In this document: positions 9,294-15,985 of the stretch, one piece after another
Layout of the letters: the number at the start of each line of letters is the position of its first letter
Numbering within the stretch: position 1 is the first letter of the stretch
DNA from: DASQFI01 sp035633215
Lineage (GTDB): Bacteria > Acidobacteriota > Vicinamibacteria > Vicinamibacterales > SCN-69-37
DNA: 64,000 bases
Assembly (NCBI GenBank): GCA_035633215.1
Contig: DASQFI010000047.1
Span: 1-64,000, forward strand
Reading direction: 5' to 3'
Made by a program: the position numbers and the translations under genes
Notes under the pieces: model-generated
Databases searched by the model: none
What the model was told of the DNA's origin: nothing
Seen by the model: only the letters and a program-made list of their open reading frames with translations

Positions 9294-9671
9294 ATGCAGT
9301 CAGATGATCAACGCGAGGCACCGACGCGGGAACATCACGACGAGCGCGAGTTGGCGGAGTACATCCGCGCGGGCATGAAGCGGCGTCCGGATCAGGCGTT
9401 CGGCGACTACTACCAGGGCCACACCGCCTCGTGCGCGCTTGGCGCGGCCTACGAAGCGATGTACCGGTTGCCGGACGAAGCCGGCGGCCAGCGTCCGACG
9501 CGCGACCTCGACTGGTTCTTCGATTGTCTCGACACGGTCAAGCCGTGTCCTGGCGAAGGCTGCAAAAAGCGCCTTTATCTCGCCGCGCTTCTCGTTCACC
9601 TCAACGACGACCACCGCTGGTCGCGCGAGGAGATCGCGGACTGGCTGACGGGAACGGCGAAGAAAACCTAA
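9294..9671 (+). CDS. Small conserved protein of unknown function
   Basis: A 125-residue soluble protein that I cannot assign. The ATG follows GGGAGG with good spacing. It is rich in charged residues, has an early segment GMKRRPDQAFGDYY, a cluster of three Cys in the middle (FDCLDTVKPCPGEGCKKR) that might bind a metal, and a C-terminal helical segment HLNDDHRWSREEIADWL that looks like the part of a small helix-turn-helix or regulatory protein. It has no signal peptide or membrane segment. The codon use and composition match the surroundings. It stands alone, convergent with a CsgG-like gene, separated by a hairpin. Confidence 0.7.
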   Translation: MQSDDQREAPTREHHDERELAEYIRAGMKRRPDQAFGDYYQGHTASCALGAAYEAMYRLPDEAGGQRPTRDLDWFFDCLDTVKPCPGEGCKKRLYLAALLVHLNDDHRWSREEIADWLTGTAKKT

Positions 9672-9672
9672 C

Positions 9673-9735
9673 TTCAAACTTCAAACTTCAAACTTCGAAC
9701 TTAGAACCTCGGAACCAAGTTCGAAGTTCAAAGTT
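9673..9735. terminator. AACTTC-repeat hairpin between convergent genes
   Basis: Several AACTTC units lead into a perfect 12-bp inverted repeat, AACTTCGAACTT at 9691-9702 and AAGTTCGAAGTT at 9717-9728, followed by more AAGTTC units and a T run. It lies between the ends of two convergent genes and can end transcription from both sides. A related array is at 13551-13586. Confidence 0.6.
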
Positions 9736-9749
9736 CGAAGTTTTTCAGA

Positions 9750-10658
9750 TTACTTCCTGAGAATATCCCCCGCGGCGGCGGTCCCTTTGAGCGTCATGAT
9801 CGAAAACTTCTCGTTCACTTCACTGACGACGCCGGTGGCAACCTGCTTTTCTTCGGCGCCGAGCTTCGCGCCGGTCGCCGGATCGACGAGCTCCTCCCCG
9901 CGCCTGAACACCTTGAACTCCTCGCCGACTTTGATTCCTGATGACGATCCGACGTTGATGTAGGCGCGCGCGCCATCGACTTTGATGACGCGCATGTCGA
10001 TGCCGCCGCCGGCGCCGGCCGCGCTCGACACCTTGTCGAGGTATTCGGCGGTGACGAGCTTCTCGACGACCGCTGCAGACGCTTTCTGCACCGCCTCGCT
10101 GGCAATGCCCCACTCGGCGTCGCGGCTGAGGTTCGCGCCGCGGACGAACCCGCCGCCTTTCTTCACCTGCCCGGCCGCCGCGATCGAGATCACGCGCACC
10201 GCGCTCGTCGTGTCGACGAACCGCAGGTTGATGGAGGCGTCTGCGGTCGTGACATTGCCGCCCACGCCGCCGATGCCGCCGCGTGTCGTGTTGATCGAGA
10301 ACTTGTCGATCGCGCCCGTCACGATGTACTTCACGCCGAGGATCTTGCCGACGCGTGCCGCGGTCTGTGGATCCACCGCGCCGCCGGTCGCGAGTCCCTG
10401 CTCCTTCAGAACCATGCCGAGCTTCTCGCGCTCGATCACTTCGAACATCTGAGACAGCTTCGCATTCTCGGAAAAGGCGGTATCGATCTGGTTCCGCGCC
10501 GCGGGTCCGAGATCGTTGGAGAACCACCAGTGGCCCGCCGCATTGTTCTCGAAATCCCAGATAGCGATGCGGACCTTGGCCTGAGACACAGCCGAAGCTG
10601 GTGCCAGGGCGAGGATTGCAAAGGTCGCCGCGAACAGCCCGTGGGCCAGTCTGCGCAT
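9750..10658 (-). CDS. CsgG-family exported protein
   Basis: A 302-residue protein with a signal peptide (MRRLAHGLFAATFAILALA, cleavage near AVSQA) and a CsgG-like alpha/beta domain, seen in KVRIAIWDFENNAAGHWW and in KILGVKYIVTGAIDKF. CsgG proper is the lipoprotein pore for curli subunits; this protein has no lipobox Cys, and the C-terminal 65 residues (VGSSSGIKVGEEFKVFRRG) resemble the FlgT-type beta domain found in related proteins. A role in the periplasm or outer membrane is inferred, but curli secretion is not supported because no curlin or CsgE/F gene is nearby. The ATG at 10658 is chosen for its GAGGAG ribosome site 7 bases upstream. Confidence 0.8.
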   Translation of the reverse strand: MRRLAHGLFAATFAILALAPASAVSQAKVRIAIWDFENNAAGHWWFSNDLGPAARNQIDTAFSENAKLSQMFEVIEREKLGMVLKEQGLATGGAVDPQTAARVGKILGVKYIVTGAIDKFSINTTRGGIGGVGGNVTTADASINLRFVDTTSAVRVISIAAAGQVKKGGGFVRGANLSRDAEWGIASEAVQKASAAVVEKLVTAEYLDKVSSAAGAGGGIDMRVIKVDGARAYINVGSSSGIKVGEEFKVFRRGEELVDPATGAKLGAEEKQVATGVVSEVNEKFSIMTLKGTAAAGDILRK

Positions 10659-10697
10659 GTCGATTCTCCTCAAAATGTCAGTCAGTCCTGAAGCTGG

Positions 10698-10726
10698 ATT
10701 ATGGGGACCCGCCCAGGGGCTGTCAA
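10698..10726 (-). promoter_or_regulatory. Promoter of the CsgG-like gene
   Basis: On the minus strand TTGACA (10721-10726) and CATAAT (10698-10703) are 17 bp apart and about 40 bp upstream of the start codon. This is one of the closest sigma70-type matches in the window. Confidence 0.7.
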
Positions 10727-10788
10727 TCCAGCCCGGGAATTCCCGGCTGGCGGTTTTTCGGCGGATTTGGCGGGTTGGAGTGGGCCAT

Positions 10789-10838
10789 GACCTCGGGTTT
10801 CGTTTTTCTGCGAAACTCGTAAAACGAAACCCGAGGTC
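10789..10838 (+). promoter_or_regulatory. 18-bp hairpin over the hydroxylase ribosome site
   Basis: Perfect inverted repeat, GACCTCGGGTTTCGTTTT (10789-10806) and its complement at 10821-10838, then TTTT. It looks like a terminator but has no gene upstream on this strand. The right arm contains the only GAGG before the ATG at 10847, so the hairpin would hide the ribosome site if it forms in the mRNA. Its outline matches the terminator at 15918-15971. Confidence 0.5.
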
Positions 10839-10846
10839 TTTTCCTC

Positions 10847-11656
10847 ATGCGCAGCACCCCTACGCTCCTCTCGCTCTCGATCGGCCTGATCGTGCTTTCG
10901 GGCTTCTTCTGGCTCCTCGAGCGGACGCGCCCGGCGCTGCCGCACCAGCGGCGCCGCGGCATCGACACGCGCGTGGATGTCGCGTACTGGTTTTTCACCC
11001 CGCTCGTGACCCGTGCCGTGACGCGTTTCTCGCTCGGCGTCGTCTTCGTCGTCATCGCCTGGTCGCAAGGGTTGTCGCTCGACGAGCTGCGCCAGCTGGC
11101 CACGACCCGGCAGACGTGGGCCTCGTCGCTTCCGCTCGCCGTTCAGGTGCCGCTGATTCTGCTCCTGGCCGATCTGCTGGCGTACGGCACGCATCGGCTC
11201 TTTCACGCGCAGTGGCTCTGGCCGTTTCATGCGATTCATCATTCGTCCACCACCGTCGACTGGCTGTCGTCGGTGCGCCTTCACCCCGTGAACGACGTCG
11301 TCGCGCGTGTCGTGCAGGTGCTGCCGCTCTATTGGCTGGGTTTCAATGCCGGCGCGCTCGCGGCCTTCGTGCCGTTCCTCACGTTCTACGCGCTGCTGCT
11401 GCACGCCAACGTGAACTGGTCGTACGGGCCGCTTCGATTCGTCATTGCCAGCCCGGTGTTCCACCGATGGCATCACACGTCCGAGGAGGAAGGGCTCGAT
11501 CGGAACTTCGCCGGATTGTTTCCGTTCATCGATCTCGCGTTCGGCACCTTCTATATGCCTGAGGGCCGGCAGCCCCAGCGATTCGGCATCCTCGGCGATC
11601 CCGTTCCCGACGGTCTCGTCAAGCAGCTCGCTCACCCGTTCCGCCGCCACTTTTGA
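10847..11656 (+). CDS. Fatty acid hydroxylase / sterol desaturase family enzyme
   Basis: A 269-residue membrane di-iron oxygenase. The three His boxes that bind the iron pair are intact: HRLFH (116-120), HAIHH (128-132) and HRWHH (206-210). Four or more hydrophobic segments surround them. The family hydroxylates or desaturates lipids and sterols in the membrane; bacterial members of this size act on fatty acyl chains, carotenoids or hopanoid-like lipids, and the substrate cannot be named from the context. It is a single gene between a CsgG-like gene and a nested repeat. Translation may be controlled by the hairpin just upstream. Confidence 0.85.
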   Translation: MRSTPTLLSLSIGLIVLSGFFWLLERTRPALPHQRRRGIDTRVDVAYWFFTPLVTRAVTRFSLGVVFVVIAWSQGLSLDELRQLATTRQTWASSLPLAVQVPLILLLADLLAYGTHRLFHAQWLWPFHAIHHSSTTVDWLSSVRLHPVNDVVARVVQVLPLYWLGFNAGALAAFVPFLTFYALLLHANVNWSYGPLRFVIASPVFHRWHHTSEEEGLDRNFAGLFPFIDLAFGTFYMPEGRQPQRFGILGDPVPDGLVKQLAHPFRRHF

Positions 11657-11782
11657 AACTCACGTCCTCAATAACTCAATAACCCAATAGCTCAATAGCC
11701 CGATCGATCGATTCAGTTATGATCCTGTGACCGGTCCCCCCGGGGGTTGAGTGTGACAAGTCAAACCAGAGGCGCATCGCTC

Positions 11783-11984
11783 GGGCCGTTCTCACTTGCA
11801 CATAGAGCAACATCTCCCTGGATCGCGAGAGCCGTTCTCACGTTCCTCTGGCGGGCAACTGGTTGGAATTCGGCCGAATGTCTCGCGATCCTCGCCGGTC
11901 TTGCACATTGTGGACGTGAGAACGGCTCGAGACACCTGGCTGAATTCCAGCGGATGGCTCGCTACAGGAAAGTGAGAACGGCCC
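11783..11984. repeat. Nested inverted repeats, with 100-bp element copy 2 inside
   Basis: The inner element (11829-11928) has perfect 15-bp ends, GAGCCGTTCTCACGT and ACGTGAGAACGGCTC, and matches the copy at 1849-1947. Around it is a second perfect 15-bp inverted repeat, GGGCCGTTCTCACTT (11783-11797) and AAGTGAGAACGGCCC (11970-11984), that shares the core CCGTTCTCAC. The outer right arm runs into the first codons of the next gene. Confidence 0.75.
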
Positions 11985-12709
11985 TCGGCGTGTGTCTGGC
12001 CGTGGCGCTGGCCGCCGGCTTCGCGGACGCGCGCGGCCAGCAAGAGCCGGTACCCGCGCCGGCGCCAGCGGACCCGGCGGCAACGGCGGTGTTTGCCGGA
12101 GTCTGGGACTACAATGCGCTCGAGAGCGTCAACGCGGCGACCGGACGGCCAGAGCAGAATCCGCAGAACCCCGCGCGGCGCAATCCGGCCGCGCCCGCCC
12201 CGCCCCCTGGTGGAACGGGTGGTAGCGGCGGCACCGGCGGAGGCGGCGGCACCGGAGGTGGCGGCGGCGGCGGTCGAGGCGGAGTCAGTCCCGGCGGATT
12301 TGGCGTGGGCGGCTTCGGCGGCGGCGGAGGACGATCCGGTAGGCAGATGGCGATCGTCGAAACGCGCGAGATCGTTCGGGACCTGATGGAGGTGCCGGAA
12401 GGACTCACGCTCAAGGTGACGCCCGACGGCGTGAGCTTTACCGACGATCTGGCGCGGGAGCGGACGTTCCCGACCGACAACAAGAAGCGGAAGTATCAGA
12501 TTGGCGCCGCGCAATTCGAAGCGCGCGCGCGATGGGAAGGCGCGGTCTTCAAGAAGGAGATCGAAGCCATGCGTGGCTTCAAGATGTTCGAGACGTATTT
12601 CTTGAGCGACGACGGCAACCGGATGTTCGTGATCATCCGGATTGGTCCGCAAACGAAGAACGCGCCCGTGGTGGGCGTCAACCGCGTGTACGACCGGGAA
12701 CGGAGGTAG
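11954..12709 (+). CDS. Secreted protein with Gly-rich linker, paralogue of next gene
   Basis: A 251-residue protein of unknown function with a signal peptide (cleavage near FADARGQ). It has a short segment AGVWDYNALESVN, a glycine-rich linker at about residues 80-130 (long runs of G with few S, T, P), then a beta-rich domain. The last 70 residues (TDNKKRKYQ, ARWEGAVFKKEIE, FLSDDGNRM, VNRVYDRER) match the end of the next protein (TDNKKQTV, VRWEGQKLKREVD, SLSADGKQL, IRRVYDRQQ), so the two are tandem paralogues. The start is uncertain: GTG at 11972 also leaves a signal peptide, and both candidates sit in or next to the outer arm of the nested repeat. Confidence 0.7.
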   Translation: MARYRKVRTALGVCLAVALAAGFADARGQQEPVPAPAPADPAATAVFAGVWDYNALESVNAATGRPEQNPQNPARRNPAAPAPPPGGTGGSGGTGGGGGTGGGGGGGRGGVSPGGFGVGGFGGGGGRSGRQMAIVETREIVRDLMEVPEGLTLKVTPDGVSFTDDLARERTFPTDNKKRKYQIGAAQFEARARWEGAVFKKEIEAMRGFKMFETYFLSDDGNRMFVIIRIGPQTKNAPVVGVNRVYDRERR

Positions 12710-12711
12710 TG

Positions 12712-13305
12712 ATGGGGCGGGTCATTCGAGAATCCGCGATGGCGGCGTTCGTGCTGATGTTCGTGGCCGCCGTGCCACTCGTTGGGGCGCGCCAGGATGT
12801 GCCGGCGCTCTCCGGAGTCTGGAAGCTGAATGTCGAGGCGAGCACGAACCCGAACGGCACGCCCCCGCGTCCTCCCGCCCCTGGCCAGCGCGGCGGCGGT
12901 GACGGCGAGGATGCCGGCGGCAATCTCGGCAAGGAAGAAATGACGCGCTTCAATACGATGAAGAAGATGCTCTGGGAAGCGCCGCCGATGATGGGCATCC
13001 AGGCGACGGCCACCGACTTCAAGATGCTGCTCGACCCGGCCAAGAAGCTGGGCTACGCGCACAAGACCGACAACAAGAAGCAGACGGTCGCCACACCGAG
13101 CGGACCCGCGGATTTCAAGGTCCGATGGGAGGGGCAGAAACTGAAGCGCGAGGTCGACAGTCCAGACACGCTGCACGTGCTCGAGGAGTACTCCCTGAGC
13201 GCGGACGGCAAGCAGTTGATCGTCACCGTCAAAGCCGACAGCCGCATGGTCTTCAACGTCCAGAACGGCGACATCCGGCGCGTCTACGATCGTCAGCAGC
13301 AGTAA
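12712..13305 (+). CDS. Secreted protein, paralogue of previous gene
   Basis: A 197-residue protein starting 2 bases after the preceding stop. A signal peptide (AAFVLMFVAAVPLVGARQ) is followed by LSGVWKLNVEAS, the same kind of GVW motif as its paralogue, then a short Pro/Gly linker and a mixed domain. FKVRWEGQKLKREVD and LSADGKQLIVTVK suggest a lipocalin-like beta-barrel of the type that compares a treated with a reference state, but this is only a structural guess. No catalytic motif is visible. It is co-transcribed with its paralogue and with a small membrane protein that follows with no gap. Confidence 0.75.
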   Translation: MGRVIRESAMAAFVLMFVAAVPLVGARQDVPALSGVWKLNVEASTNPNGTPPRPPAPGQRGGGDGEDAGGNLGKEEMTRFNTMKKMLWEAPPMMGIQATATDFKMLLDPAKKLGYAHKTDNKKQTVATPSGPADFKVRWEGQKLKREVDSPDTLHVLEEYSLSADGKQLIVTVKADSRMVFNVQNGDIRRVYDRQQQ

Positions 13306-13527
13306 GTGCTCTCCCGCTACCTGGTGATTCTTCTGGCGCTCGTCGCCGCGATCATCCGCGCGGAGCAGGGCGAGTGGCTGGCAGCGGCCGGTCTGGCGTT
13401 CCTCGCGCTCGGGCTGGCGATGCTGAAACTGGCTGTGGCGAAGCCCACCTTGAAGCCATTCGCATACGTCTCATTCGCCGTCACCGCCGTCACGATGGTC
13501 ATCGTGCTCGCACGGATGCGGTCCTAG
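13306..13527 (+). CDS. Small two-helix membrane protein
   Basis: A 73-residue hydrophobic protein whose GTG start directly follows the stop of the gene before. Two membrane segments are visible, about 4-20 (YLVILLALVAAII) with AAAGLAFLALGLAML, and about 52-69 (YVSFAVTAVTMVIVLA). Nothing else can be said about its role. The immediate junction supports translational coupling with the two secreted paralogues. A GC hairpin follows its stop. Confidence 0.55.
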   Translation: MLSRYLVILLALVAAIIRAEQGEWLAAAGLAFLALGLAMLKLAVAKPTLKPFAYVSFAVTAVTMVIVLARMRS

Positions 13528-13551
13528 CAGGCCGCTGAAAAGCGCGGCCTG
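13528..13551 (+). terminator. Hairpin after the small membrane protein
   Basis: Stem CAGGCCGC (13528-13535) and GCGGCCTG (13544-13551) with an A-rich loop begins one base after the stop. No strong T tract follows, so termination is only likely. Confidence 0.45.
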
Positions 13552-13586
13552 AACTTCGAACTTAGAACTTCAAACTTCGAACTTGA
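13551..13586. repeat. AACTTC repeat array, copy 2
   Basis: GAACTTCGAACTTAGAACTT followed by CAAACTTCGAACTT. The 17-mer AACTTCGAACTTAGAAC is identical to that at 9691-9707. Confidence 0.6.
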
Positions 13587-13600
13587 CGAAAAACGGCCAG

Positions 13601-13630
13601 TTGACTTCCGTCAACGGATTTCGCTATCGT
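13601..13630 (+). promoter_or_regulatory. Promoter of the methionine operon
   Basis: TTGACT (13601-13606) and TATCGT (13625-13630) are 18 bp apart. Transcription would begin about 20 bases before the first strand of the SAM riboswitch. Confidence 0.5.
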
Positions 13631-13656
13631 CCTTGAGTCCGCGCGTGCCGCGGGCA

Positions 13657-13755
13657 TTTATCTCGAGTGGCTGAGGGAACAGGCCCGACGACGCCACAGC
13701 AACCAGGCGGCAACCGCCCAGGTGCTACTTCCTGCCCGATGCCGGGGAAGATAAA
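13657..13755 (+). promoter_or_regulatory. SAM-I (S-box) riboswitch
   Basis: The S-box consensus is followed closely. Stem P1 is TTTATC (13657-13662) with GATAAA (13750-13755). Inside are GAGTGGCTGAGGGA, GGCCCGACGACGCC, GCAACC (13699-13704), a variable P3 hairpin (GGCGGCAACCGCC), then GGTGCTACTTCC and the closing GGGGAAGATAAA. It would bind S-adenosylmethionine and lower expression of the operon. The downstream genes are steps toward homocysteine, as expected for this riboswitch class. Confidence 0.93.
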
Positions 13756-13760
13756 GCGAG

Positions 13761-13900
13761 GTCGATTGCGCCGCAATCGACAGCACTCCTCGTTCCCACG
13801 GTAAACCGCGATCTGTAGTCGCGTGCTGGCCGCAGCGCGTGACTGCGGCGTGTTGTCGTCGCTGATCTTTTTTCGAAAAAGGACAGCGCCGGGAAGGGGG
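13761..13900 (+). promoter_or_regulatory. Probable riboswitch expression platform
   Basis: Three hairpins follow the aptamer: GTCGATTGCG with CGCAATCGAC (13761-13781), CCGCAG with CTGCGG (13830-13848), and CGCTG...TTTTTTCGAAAAA...CAGCG (13860-13888). The last lies directly before the ribosome site GGGAAGGGGG (13891-13900). None is a clear terminator followed by T residues in its 3' flank, so control could be at translation or through an alternative fold I cannot resolve by eye. Confidence 0.4.
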
Positions 13901-13904
13901 ACGT

Positions 13905-15206
13905 GTGTCCGCGCAGAGTGTGGAATGGGAAATCGACAGGGAACTGATCGTCACGTGCCGCCCGCGCGTCATTCGCGTCGGTCTGCTTGGGTACGGCCGC
14001 GTCGGACAAGCCGTGGCGGCGGTCGCCGATCGCCGGCGCGATCGCCTGCAGGCCGCCAACATCGAGATCTGCTGCGTCAAGGCGCTGGTGCGCGACTGGG
14101 ACAAAGTGCGGCTCGGGCCGCGAGTCGCGGTCTCGACCGACCCAGCCGCCGTGCTCACCTCCCGGGTTGACGTCGTCGTCGAAGTGCTCGGCGGGCTGGA
14201 GCCGGCGAGGACGCTCGTCTCGCTGGCGCTCGACGCGGGAATTCCGGTCGTCTCGGCCAACAAAACGCTGGTGGCCTCGTGCGGCAGCGAGCTGCGCGCC
14301 CTCGCCAGCCGCCGCGGGACCGCGCTGGCGTTCGATGCCGCCGTGCTCGCGGGCGTGCCGTTTCTGGGATCGCTGTCGCGCCGGCCGCTGGTGGCCGACG
14401 CGCGTGAGATCGCCGGCGTGCTGAATGGCACGTCGAACTTCATCCTGAGCGAGATGGCGGCGGGATCGTCGTTCGAAGGCGCGCTGGAGGAAGCGATGGC
14501 GCGTGGGTATGCCGAGCCGGACAGCGCCGCGGATGTGTCGGGTCTCGATGCCGCCCAGAAGCTCGCGATTCTTCTTCAGCTCGCCGGTACCGGCGGCGTG
14601 CGGGCCGAAGACCTGCCACGATCGAGTCTCGACGTCCTCGATCCGCACGACCTCGCGGTCGCACGGCGGCTTGGCGGCGCCATCAAGCCCGTGGCGTTCG
14701 CGTCGCTCGATCCGGAGTCGGGTGGCGCATGGGTCGGGCCCGCGTTCCTCCAGGACGGCCACCCGCTCGGCCGATTGAACGGCGTGACGAATGGCGTGCA
14801 GCTCACCGGATGGGACGGGCACGCGGTGACGTTCGAAGGACCTGGTGCGGGTCCGGAAGTCACCGCCATCACGATTCTCGACGACATCGCCGAGGTTGTC
14901 TCGGCTCCCCGTCGGTTTTCTTCATGGCCTTCATCCCCTTCACTCCCTTCCTTTCTCGCTGAAACCCCCGCCGGCGGATGGTTCGTGAGCCTCGCCGGGG
15001 ACGTCAATCTGGCGACCGGGCACGTAGCGGAATTCTTCGCGGCGAGGGGCGTTCCGCTGGTGCACCTGCTTGGCGGTCGCGGCAGGCTGGCGGGCCTCAC
15101 TCTGCCGGCCGAGTGGGCAACCATCCAGGAGATCGTCAGTGCCCTGTGTTCACTTGGCGCCCGTGTGATCGCGCTGCCCGTCTTCGAGTCGGATCGCCAT
15201 GAGTAG
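13905..15206 (+). CDS. hom: Homoserine dehydrogenase
   Basis: A 433-residue enzyme reducing aspartate semialdehyde to homoserine, the branch point to methionine and threonine. The GTG start follows GGGAAGGGGG. The Rossmann motif GLLGYGRVGQAV (about 24-35), SANKTLVA, GVLNGTSNFIL and the catalytic GYAEPDSAADVSGLDAAQK are intact. The C-terminal 80 residues fit an ACT regulatory domain. Between catalytic and ACT parts is an odd Ser/Pro insert (RFSSWPSSPSLPSFLAE) coded by four 9-bp CTTC units at 14920-14955. It overlaps the kinase gene by 8 bp and is under the SAM riboswitch, so this copy probably serves methionine. Confidence 0.93.
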   Translation: MSAQSVEWEIDRELIVTCRPRVIRVGLLGYGRVGQAVAAVADRRRDRLQAANIEICCVKALVRDWDKVRLGPRVAVSTDPAAVLTSRVDVVVEVLGGLEPARTLVSLALDAGIPVVSANKTLVASCGSELRALASRRGTALAFDAAVLAGVPFLGSLSRRPLVADAREIAGVLNGTSNFILSEMAAGSSFEGALEEAMARGYAEPDSAADVSGLDAAQKLAILLQLAGTGGVRAEDLPRSSLDVLDPHDLAVARRLGGAIKPVAFASLDPESGGAWVGPAFLQDGHPLGRLNGVTNGVQLTGWDGHAVTFEGPGAGPEVTAITILDDIAEVVSAPRRFSSWPSSPSLPSFLAETPAGGWFVSLAGDVNLATGHVAEFFAARGVPLVHLLGGRGRLAGLTLPAEWATIQEIVSALCSLGARVIALPVFESDRHE

Positions 15207-15948
15207 CGTCACGGTCGTGAAGCTCGGCGGCTCGGTCCTGACGAACATTGCGGCCTATCGGCAAGCGGCTGGCTTCGTCGGCGCGCTCGTCTCGGCGACC
15301 GGCGCGCGGGTGGCGGCAGTGGTGTCAGCCGAGCACGGTCACACCGACGCGCTGCTCGACGAAGCACAACAGCTCGCCGCGACGCCGGATCCCGACGCGC
15401 TCGCCTTGTTGTGGTCCACCGGCGAGCTCCGATCGGTCGCGCTGCTGACGTTCGCATTGCACGCGGCCGGCGTTCGGGCCACGGGACTGAACGTGCACGA
15501 AACCGGGCTGCGGCTTCCGCGCCGCATCTTGTCCGGACGCGATCGGATCGACTTCAACACGCTCGCGCTCCGCGCCGCGCTCGAGCAGCATCCGGTGGTT
15601 GTCGTACCCGGATTCCTGGCGACGAGCGGCCAGCGAATCGTCACGCTCGGCCGCGGGGGATCCGATTGTTCTGCCGTGCTGCTCGCCGCCGCGCTCAACG
15701 CTTCCCGGTGCGTTCTCATCAAGGATGTCGACGGGTACTACACCGCGGATCCGCGTCAGGACGCGACTGCGGAGCTCGTCTCATCGCTGTCGTACGACGA
15801 GGCGATCGGCATGGCCGACGCCGGGTGTCCGCTGGTGCAGCGTCAGGCGATTGTCGAGGCGCGCGCTTGCGGCATCGAGGTGGTCGTCAGGAGTTTTGAA
15901 AGTGAAGGGACTGAGATGACCTCCGAGGTCGTTTTACAAGAAACGTAA
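15199..15948 (+). CDS. Aspartate kinase, catalytic domain only
   Basis: A 249-residue amino acid kinase that phosphorylates aspartate, the first step of the aspartate pathway. KLGGS at residues 8-12, the STGE segment (about 73), GRGGSDCSAVLLAAAL and DVDGYYTADPR are typical of aspartokinase. It ends just after the catalytic fold (about 240 residues), whereas usual aspartokinases have 400 or more with two ACT domains that bind lysine or threonine. Without them it should not be inhibited by those amino acids, leaving the SAM riboswitch as the visible control. The last residues and the stop codon are coded inside a terminator-like hairpin, so the C-terminus may have been trimmed by that insertion or may be natural. 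Confidence 0.85.
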   Translation: MSSVTVVKLGGSVLTNIAAYRQAAGFVGALVSATGARVAAVVSAEHGHTDALLDEAQQLAATPDPDALALLWSTGELRSVALLTFALHAAGVRATGLNVHETGLRLPRRILSGRDRIDFNTLALRAALEQHPVVVVPGFLATSGQRIVTLGRGGSDCSAVLLAAALNASRCVLIKDVDGYYTADPRQDATAELVSSLSYDEAIGMADAGCPLVQRQAIVEARACGIEVVVRSFESEGTEMTSEVVLQET

Positions 15949-15971
15949 AACGACCTCGGAGGTCTTTTTTT
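15918..15971 (+). terminator. 20-bp hairpin with T7 tract, overlapping the kinase stop
   Basis: Arms GACCTCCGAGGTCGTTTTAC (15918-15937) and its perfect complement (15945-15964), a 7-base loop and seven T. The kinase stop codon is in the right arm. It should reduce read-through into the next gene, so the third gene may be expressed less than the first two or from its own start. Confidence 0.8.
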
Positions 15972-15985
15972 GAGGGAGCACACCC

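Noticed and set aside
10731..10760. Palindrome CCAGCCCGGGAATTCCCGGCTGG followed by T residues as a terminator
   Set aside because: It lies upstream of the CsgG-gene promoter and no plus-strand gene precedes it; it may be a regulator site but the evidence is too thin.
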